A stretch of 64,000 bases of DNA from the NCBI GenBank assembly GCA_038501195.1, contig JBBPUQ010000008.1:4102501-4166500 (forward strand), in the 5' to 3' direction. Made by a program: the position numbers and the translations under genes. The notes under the pieces are model-generated. The model saw only the letters and a list, made by a program, of their open reading frames with translations, searched no databases and was not told the origin of the DNA. Each line of letters starts with the position of its first letter. Position 1 is the stretch's first letter. The DNA comes from Nemania diffusa. Its lineage: Eukaryota; Ascomycota; Sordariomycetes; Xylariales; Xylariaceae. This document shows positions 57,026 through 64,000 of the stretch, one piece after another.

Positions 57026-57468
57026 AACTGGCCTAGATAGGTAGCCGCTTGCTGACAGTATGTCCACTTATCCGGAACAAGCTACCCCATTTGAGGTGGT
57101 TAGCCTAACTGGGGTTCTACGGTAGATACCCCTTAACGGGTCACTTACAGCCCATGTTCAAGTCCTTCTCTAGTCAAAAGTCACACATCACACACGCGAC
57201 ACACGTTACACTTGTCTAGGTGCTCTTGTCTCTCTGCCCACTATGATATGCAACCAGAGAATTACTACTCCATACTACGGTCTGTCTAGTCCCCTGTAAC
57301 CGCTTCCAACGAGCTTAATGTAACCCAAAGCGCGACAACTTCACGTAGAGCGCAAATGAGGAGTTCATTTAGAGTTCTTAGATATTAACTATAACATGTA
57401 CATATGAATTATATGATACGCTGATAAATAACTTTTTGTATCGAATGATAAGAGCCTCATATCTGTCT

Positions 57469-58753
57469 CTAATAATCATACCGGTAGCAGAGAGTGTCAC
57501 CTGAGAGGGTGTCAATGATCTGTCTAATTGTCACATCAGGCCGAATGCCGCCCATGTATATAACTGTGTCGAGGGTCAATGGGTTGCCGTTGATGTCCGT
57601 GCCATCGATGGAGGCGTATCGGTTGTTGGGGTCGGCCAATTCCCAAATGCGCCAGGCGCGGTCGACGAAGGTGTGGTGGAACCAGAAGAAAGGCTCAGCA
57701 GGCGAGGCGTACACATCTGCCATGACACCGCCAACACCATTGTGACCATATCCGTGAGGTCTGAACTCGGGGTTAGCTTGTCCAATCAGGCAATCCATCA
57801 AGTAGCTGATTGTACTCACCCGTACTCGAAACATTTCTCGAAGTTGGCGTAATCGCTGTTTGAGAGGCACTGCAATTATTGAATTAGTTACGGCTATTTT
57901 AAGCATGAATGATTCAAGACAGCGAGACGCGGCTTGAGCTTAAGCGACAGCCTTCACATTCTTATGTTTTAAACGACTAAAGATGACTTACCGAGTTTAC
58001 ATAGTTGGTGTTGCACTGCGCAGTATCGGCAGAGTTGCCCTGTCGGCTCAGACAGTGAGGAGTATTGCCAGGACCAGGCCCGATGTTCACGGTGAGCCCG
58101 GCGAACGCGCCGTCGGTAACACAGTGACTGGTGGGCCCCAGAGTGCCTAGGTATGCAGAGCTAAAGGCATCTGAAGAGGAGAAGGCACCGGAGTGCTTGG
58201 TCTCGTCAAACCAGAAGAAGGCTCGGTCGAAGCCGCACTCGTCGCGCAGGACTTGCTCGAAGGTCCAGATGAAGTACCGGTGCCACGGTAAGAACTTCTG
58301 GTTCTGATGAACGTTCGGAGTGTACATCTGGTGCAGGCGAGCGAAGTCCTCCCATCTGCTCTTCGATACGTCGAATGCCCCAGACGGCGGCTTGGCCATC
58401 AAACACTGGAAGGCACTCATGAGTGCCTGTCTGTCCGATACAGAGTAGTTGTCCCACTCATAGCGGATGTTAGGGTTCGCAGAACACGACGCTGCGGTCT
58501 CTTCGGTTATGAATAGGCCATTGGTATTGGCCAGCTCCTCGGGGGACGCCGTGTCGTTGTAGGTAGCCGGGTTGGAGGTCGCCTTAGGGGCATTCGCAAA
58601 CTCGATGATAGCTTGCTCGAAAGATACCAGATTATGAGCGCTCCCGCTGATGGGCACCAAAGGAGCCGTGGCTGCCACGTCCCTCTTGAGCCCCGGAAGG
58701 GCTACCACCACCGTGGCGCCGCAAAGGGCTTGCGACAATAGAGAGAATCGCAT
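57469..58753 (-). CDS. Secreted tyrosinase (type-3 copper protein, 367 aa)
   Basis: Three exons (57992-58753, 57820-57869, 57469-57760), in phase. The signal peptide is MRFSLLSQALCGATVVVALP. The CuA site is in ARLHQMYTPNVHQNQKFLPW-H, with three His ligands; the CuB site is formed after splicing, GPHGYGHNGVGGVMADVYA and FFWFHHTFVDRAW, again three His. Paired cysteines (ECGFDRAFFWFDE, HCVTDG, PHCLSRQG, QCNTN) suggest disulfides in a secreted enzyme. The protein lacks the long C-terminal cap of Neurospora-type tyrosinases and resembles the short secreted tyrosinases of ascomycetes, which oxidise phenols to quinones and are sometimes in secondary-metabolite clusters. No such cluster is visible here. 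An unspliced call would miss the CuB region. Confidence 0.93.
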
Positions 58754-60622
58754 GGCTGATACTTGACAGGTATGTATTAGGGGAATAAGTAATTATTAGA
58801 CTACCGGAACGACCTACGGGGTAGGTAAACGAGCGACTGGTGTTGTTAAAGAGCCAAGAGCCAAGCTATAAGCCAAGACACGGGGAACGATTGGTGATAG
58901 ATCGCGACGGCATGACGGTATAAGTATTTAAGAAACAAGGGATGAAAGACACTCGGGTCCTCGGCTACGCGTGGGCTAGTAGACCAGGTACCGTACCGGG
59001 GGTCTTAGGTTCTGCACCAGAGAATTACGAGATTAGGAAGGATTCATCTTGCGAGGATCGTGCCACGAACCAGTGAGATGACGGGATAGGACCGATTCTA
59101 GACCTCGTATAGAATAGCGGAATGTGAGCGTGGCCCACAAGCCCATAACAAAACCAACGGCTGTAACGGGCTCGCCTGCTTTGTACAGTATCATCATGAT
59201 TTGCGGTACTGTGCCATATAAGAAAATACTGCGTATTCAGCTCGAAAAGATGACGGACGCCTTGCAGTACATAGAGGAGCGGATGTGTCAAGCCTAGGCC
59301 CCAGCTGGCACATACCTATATTTCAATAAATAAGCTGATGGAACATAGGGCTGGTACGGGAAGGATAGCTGCATCCTGGCAATACCACTTGCAGGTTAAC
59401 AATAGGTACATGTTGGCCAAGGCTCCCGATGCATGTCTGGCATGTAGATCTCGATAGCGATGGGTAGTGGGCGTCTGTACGTGGCGTAATTAATCTACCG
59501 CCTTTTTTTTAAATTTTTTTTATTGAAGCTGCTGAAGTATGACCCAAGGAGCAAAGAGGTCCACGTGAACAATTATCCAGCTTAGTAGGAGAGGTACTTA
59601 GTAGATTGTTATTTTGTCCATAATGGACAATGTATGGAATCAAGTTAAGGTTGTTTTCCATTCTTACCTATTACCAATGCTTTGGATTGTATCTAAGCTT
59701 CAACATGCACTCTATGTACATAAACAGCTGTAGAATCCCGGTTCGACCGTTGCCCCTAAAGGCTTCAGTACAGCCTGCATGTGCGCTGTATTTCTGCTCA
59801 CGCCTCGACGATCGGGCTGGAACCGATGTGTACAGTGTGCATGTATAATGCCCACACGTACTCGATGCTGAACTGGGCCGCTTGCTACGGTTGCTACGTC
59901 AGGTATCAACGAAATACCATAACTGCGGGTCCCTCCCGGCCAGTCAAATCCCCAGTAATCTCTGTCTACCTTTGCTGTCTCAACCAGGTACGGTATTGGT
60001 TGCTTTGTGCCTAGCGGTCCAGACTAGGCAGGGGAAAGCAGCGAACTATTACTGCGTATGTATGTATATTGCCGTATTAACCGTCAGCTAAGCTTACGGA
60101 GTGATATCGTGTGATTCATGCACAATGATTACAGAGTATATGAAAGGAGGCTTCCTTTTCTTTTGGTAGGGATCCTCATTCGATGTGGGCTTCGCTGTGG
60201 ATATTTCAATGACATGTAGCGTCCCGATTTGGCTGCCGCCTTGGTTTGCGCACTACATTGATAGCGCCTGGTCTAGGTACCTACTAGTGTAGTAGTCTAG
60301 TGAAAATACGTGTTCAGCCCGCTTAGTAGGCCGGTAGCTGTCGATCAGTCGCAGGACCGGTTCTAAGACAGGCTTCAATAGAGGCATAGTGGCATTGGGG
60401 GCAGATTTTGTGTATGTACGCGTACACTTCATCTCTTCACGGTCAAGCCTTCTCAGCGTACAGGAGATAGTTTCTGCACTAGGTATCATTGAAATTACCG
60501 GTGTAGCGGTTGGAAAAAGCTTGTTTCAATCTCAAAATAGAAAACTAAGGTTTGCCCCTATTTCTTGTTTTATGGACCTACAAACTGCCTATTTCGGAAG
60601 AGGGCGCTAATCTGCGCGTGGC
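58754..60622. other. Gene-poor region upstream of tyrosinase
   Basis: 1.9 kb including the tyrosinase promoter (right of 58753). It holds a poly-T/A tract at 59501-59523 and a TCTAGGTACCTACTAG word at 60272-60287. The open frames here (for example 59630-59848) are short and overlap on both strands. No gene is supported. Confidence 0.4.
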
Positions 60623-61066
60623 ATGGCGCAAACCCAATTCCCAGGTTACCCCTCGGCACTTTTCATGTTCGAATTGAACTTCATTGTCGATGTTGAGCAC
60701 TCTGTAAGTGGGAAAGTGCGTAATTGATAGCGATTAGGTAATAAGAGGGCTCTCGACCCCAAACTTCAGACATTGCGGTGATCATGTACCAATTCCCTTA
60801 GTTCTAGCTCCCGTGAGAGCTCCAGCCCATCTGGAGCCCCCAAAAGGTAAGATATGCAGATGGGAACCCCAAAGGCTAGATCTGAGGAGCGTAGCAATGA
60901 AGATACCCTACAGAAACCTAAGTGTCACGGTAGCAATGACTGCATATCGATACCGTATTTCAGCGATTTCTCGGCCATTCAATTGCTAAGGCGACTATCG
61001 TATGCCGCGAACTCAGAGACTTCGATGGTCATGTTATTTTGCTCTTGCGACAACGTTACCTTGTAG
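60623..61066 (+). CDS. Candidate small two-exon gene (95 aa)
   Basis: ATG at 60623 starts MAQTQFPGYPSALFMFELNF and is open to a consensus donor GTAAGT at 60704. An acceptor ATATGCAG ending at 60859 joins it in phase to MGTPKARSEERSNEDTLQKP and SIPYFSDFSAIQLLRRLSYA, ending at TAG (61064-61066). Codon use is mixed and I know no relative. The frame and splice fit could be chance; it may also be a remnant, since decayed coding fragments surround it. Confidence 0.3.
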
Positions 61067-61732
61067 TTCTGATTCTTTACCACCTTATGCCGTGAGAGAA
61101 GAATACACGTAATTAGGAAACCTGCACGCTGTGATATTGTATACGTAAGGGAAAGAGGGATATGAAAATATTAAACACTTACTATCTAAACCTGCATGGC
61201 CGCTGCAGCTCTGACATACTCACTAATATGCTAATGTTCGCCCCGCCGAAGCCTTCCCGTCACAGCGAGGCTTTCATCACAGCCTGTCGAGAACTCATCC
61301 ATACCCGATTCGTAACTATCTCGAGATAATCTTCAAGGACCTACACTATGCGACGTTGAGCTACCCCAGCACTCAAAGTACCAAAGGCTGTAAGCGAGGC
61401 TTAGCGAGCTCGTGAATTGGCGAGATCGAGGGTGCCTACCCAGCCCTGGTTAGTTAATATCATTCTGAATAAGATATCCTTGTAATGCTACCGTTAGAAC
61501 ACAAGATACCCCGTATTCGAGGTTCGCTACAGATATTCTAAAGTTATTAGAGTGGTTGCATACATACTTTCCCATGATGTGGCGTTATAAACTAGCGCGT
61601 AGGTCATAACTCTTGGCCAAAGGTTGACATGGGCTCTGAAAACAATACGAGATATACGCCAAAAGGTGCATTGCAACATCTGGGAATGATTCCTCCCTTC
61701 TAGGATTAATCAGACCACCATAGAGTCACTTT
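61067..61732. other. Intergenic region
   Basis: 670 bp of AT-rich sequence with no open frame worth calling on either strand. Confidence 0.4.
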
Positions 61733-62394
61733 CTAACACTCATCTTGCAACTTCTCCGATAGAAGCACTTTACAGGCTCGGCGTCCATCTAGAGTCTCTC
61801 GGTTTTGTCCTCTGTTCGCAACGGCATCAGTGATGCGCTTACTGAGATGAGAAGAGTTCGGCTTATGCTCGGCAAGCCATGATGCAAATTTCTCCTCGGC
61901 GATATTCCTAAGATCGTAGTGTATCTAAGATCCCATGATGTTAATAGGTAAGAAGAACCCCAGAGAAGTAAGCCTACAGCCGTATCATCCCACCCAATTT
62001 GTAGCGGTGTGTATATACCGCCTTACGGGTCTCGTAACTCTGACATCAATCAAATGATGGCATATAGTACTATGTAGTTAAGTCTAACTTTTTCATCGCC
62101 CTCGGTATCATGCTCGTATTTATTAGATCAGTTGATGTTCTTCTCTAGTAATGTTCGCTCTTTACCCCCCTTTTATGACTTTGTCGTCTATTTGACAAGC
62201 TAGTTTCTAACAGCACAATCTGCTTATCTAATCCAACAAATGTGCACAAGCCAGTAGCATCAGACATCAATCTTAGCAATTGGCTAGGGTGATAAAGACA
62301 TACAACACCAGGAGATTCGCTAACCGTTACCAACTCAACTGCTAACCTGGCGGTGGTGGGACTTGAATTCAAAAACCACCTATGTTTAATACGC
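61733..62394 (-). pseudogene. Uncharacterised gene fragments, coding-like blocks
   Basis: Three minus-strand blocks look coding. The last one (61733-61924, 64 codons including stop) follows a good acceptor (GGATCTTAG) and reads DLRNIAEEKFASWLAEHKPN then SKRITDAVANRGQNRETLDG. Upstream, about 62075-62143 gives KYEHDTEGDEKVRLNYIVLY, and 62145-62394 gives LAVELVTVSESPGVVCLYHP and LLRLMSDATGLCTFVGLDKQ. No ATG and no consistent set of splice sites joins all three, so this is either an incompletely resolved multi-exon gene or a decaying one. I do not recognise the family. Confidence 0.4.
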
Positions 62395-64000
62395 AGTTTT
62401 TATATTGAAAGTCATTTAAATATAGTGAGCCTATTATATCTTTTAACTGTCAAATTCCATCACTAAGATGAGCAGTATCTCGCTAGAGTTGCCGGACTCT
62501 AATGATTTAGTAACTCATGCCAAAGTGTCAGCAGATGGTTTACGGCTATTCCTAAACTTGCCTGTTATCGATGACTCAACCCTCGTAACCAAACTGAATA
62601 GACTCGATGCATTGACGAAAGGTATCACGTATGATACTACTCAATCTATTACTCAGTCTTCCGGCCATTCTTGAACCAAGTAGTAAGAGTCAAGACCATC
62701 AAGGACATGTTCAAGTCTCTCTGCGAGAATGGAACGTAGCGCTAGGAATATTGAGATATAGCAGGATACAGAGGACTTGCAAAGAATAGTAACCGTTCTT
62801 GAGGATATTTTTTACCGGCAATAAACCTCTCGCTATTTGTTTTTCTCAGTGCGAGTGACCTCATTAGGTCCAATTTCGTTGATCTTTTCCTATACACCTA
62901 GCTAGCTAGCATGCTGCCCTTTCGGTGCTCGGACTTAGACCCAGGCACTTGAATTTTCCATACTAAATTTCAATTTATTTACTAAATTTCCTGATGCAAT
63001 CCCTAAATAGTTATATGATAGTGACCAAGCCTCTATTGTGATATATACGATTTGCTTCAATACAGATGAAGCAGTAGCCCTAATTTACAAGAGCTTGATG
63101 ACCAATTTCAATTAGAACTCCGAGAGTCCGGCTACTGCTGATGTTGCAGATGAATAATGTGCGGGCGATAGTGTTACTATATGGTAGTTACATGAGTGCC
63201 CGCGGTCTATCTCACCCTGATTGATAAGCCAGCGTAGATAAATACAAGATCGTGAGACACGAAACACAGTAAACCTAGATACGATCAACTCAATAGGGGC
63301 GATCTGCTTCATGCATTTATACTAGATTGAGTAGGACGAGTCATGGCAGAAATGACTATAGAATCAAGGTGATGAGATTTCACATGAGTTGCGACACATA
63401 CAATTCCTCTCCGATAAGTCTATAACTATGAAATACTGAGAAGGGACTGCGGATAGTTATGAGTGATGAGCAGGATGCAGTGGGCTTGTAAGTAGGGACG
63501 GTCATTAGGGCTCCAAATAGAGAGACTTGAGGTACTGGTAAATATGAGCGATTGATGAGCTCTGCCAGACCCGGTATGTGTGCGTGCGCTTGTGCTTGCT
63601 TTCTGTTGTCGGCGATTTTGTGAGTGAGTGCCTGATCAAGTCGGTGAGTGAGTGAGAGGGTTAGTGAAAGTACCGGTTAAGCTCTCATCACACCATTCAT
63701 CCCGCAGCTTACGCATAGATAGGCCGGCATAGGAGGGACTTATTACCGCCCAAGCTCGGCCACTGTGGATGTGTAACCACCATGGCAGTTACACATTGCC
63801 GATCTCCACAAGTTCCGCCAGACTGCATTAGTGATACGTTGGGCAAGAGAGAAAAATAAGAGTAGAGAAAAGTGGTGGTCCGAGTCGGACGGATACTTTA
63901 ACCCCCACCTATGGTATGAGGGGACGTGTTGACGGCCCACCCCCCTGCGAAAAGAAAAGAGCCAAGAGGTGCGAGCATGAATTAATCAGCTACCCGTTTG
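62395..64000. other. Gene-poor right end
   Basis: 1.6 kb. A 68-codon plus frame at 62468-62674 (MSSISLELPDSNDLVTHAKV...) has a promoter-like leader and coding-like residues such as STLVTKLNRLDALTKGITYD. A second coding-like frame (HVQVSLREWNVALGILRYSR) follows immediately out of phase, suggesting a frameshifted or spliced fragment. GAGT-rich microsatellite words occur at 63612-63660. Nothing else was seen. Confidence 0.35.

Larger units (their letters stand above)
54498..57468. other. Gene-poor accessory region
   Basis: 3 kb, AT-rich with poly-A/T tracts (for example 55441-55480). It contains a possible Pro-rich micro-ORF at 56029, a strong 9-bp hairpin at 57005-57025, and a 55260-55466 plus frame of doubtful value. 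A tRNA-like word near 56510 was examined and rejected. No confident gene. Confidence 0.45.

Noticed and set aside
63612..63660. GAGT microsatellite as a functional element
   Set aside because: Short, imperfect and without a nearby gene; ordinary low-complexity DNA.

Overview
The window is a piece of nuclear genome from a filamentous ascomycete (Pezizomycotina, probably Sordariomycetes). Short spliced genes have GT...AG introns of about 50-230 bp with CTAAC/CTGAC branch sites. The gene families are typically fungal (two Zn2Cys6 regulators, RID-type cytosine methyltransferase, tyrosinase, CE16-like esterase, BTB and SET proteins), and AT-rich intergenic tracts alternate with GC-rich genes. No operons, CRISPR arrays or insertion sequences were found, and no convincing tRNA or rRNA. 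Exon structures below were derived by hand from reading frame, splice sites and protein-family fit.

Layout: 1-538 is the 5' part of a secreted protein gene (minus). 3339-5555 (minus) is a RID/Masc1-type DNA methyltransferase, the enzyme class tied to repeat-induced point mutation. 6762-9489 (plus) is an eight-exon Zn2Cys6 regulator. From 11.6 to 18 kb is a housekeeping block: purine phosphoribosyltransferase (HPT1-like), an OXLD1/UPF0651 mitochondrial protein, a coiled-coil protein resembling a COMA kinetochore subunit, and DPM3. From 18.5 to 23.5 kb a nine-exon Zn2Cys6 regulator sits beside a secreted bicovalent-FAD oxidoreductase (both minus). 23.5-25.4 kb is AT-rich with a 10-bp minisatellite, followed by a divergent HMG-box gene (25463-26642) and a six-exon SGNH/CE16-type esterase (27130-28546).

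30.7-49.7 kb is again mostly housekeeping: a Cox14-like membrane protein, a fungal protein with a conserved C-terminal signature, a BTB protein, an MSS116-like DEAD-box helicase, a small orphan protein, ribosomal protein eL13 (ATG-only first exon and 9-nt micro-exon), and an armadillo protein of the SmgGDS type.

50-64 kb is accessory-like. It has a SET-domain protein (51759-53091) and a secreted tyrosinase (57469-58753). Around them lie broken coding fragments: 50.5 kb, a HET-like remnant at 53.6-54.5 kb, and 60.6-62.7 kb. A RID-type methyltransferase, AT-rich tracts and fragments carrying TGA/TAG stops together suggest a RIP-shaped genome. That is inference and needs dinucleotide statistics. 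A palindromic TACCTAGGTA-type motif recurs across the intergenic DNA.
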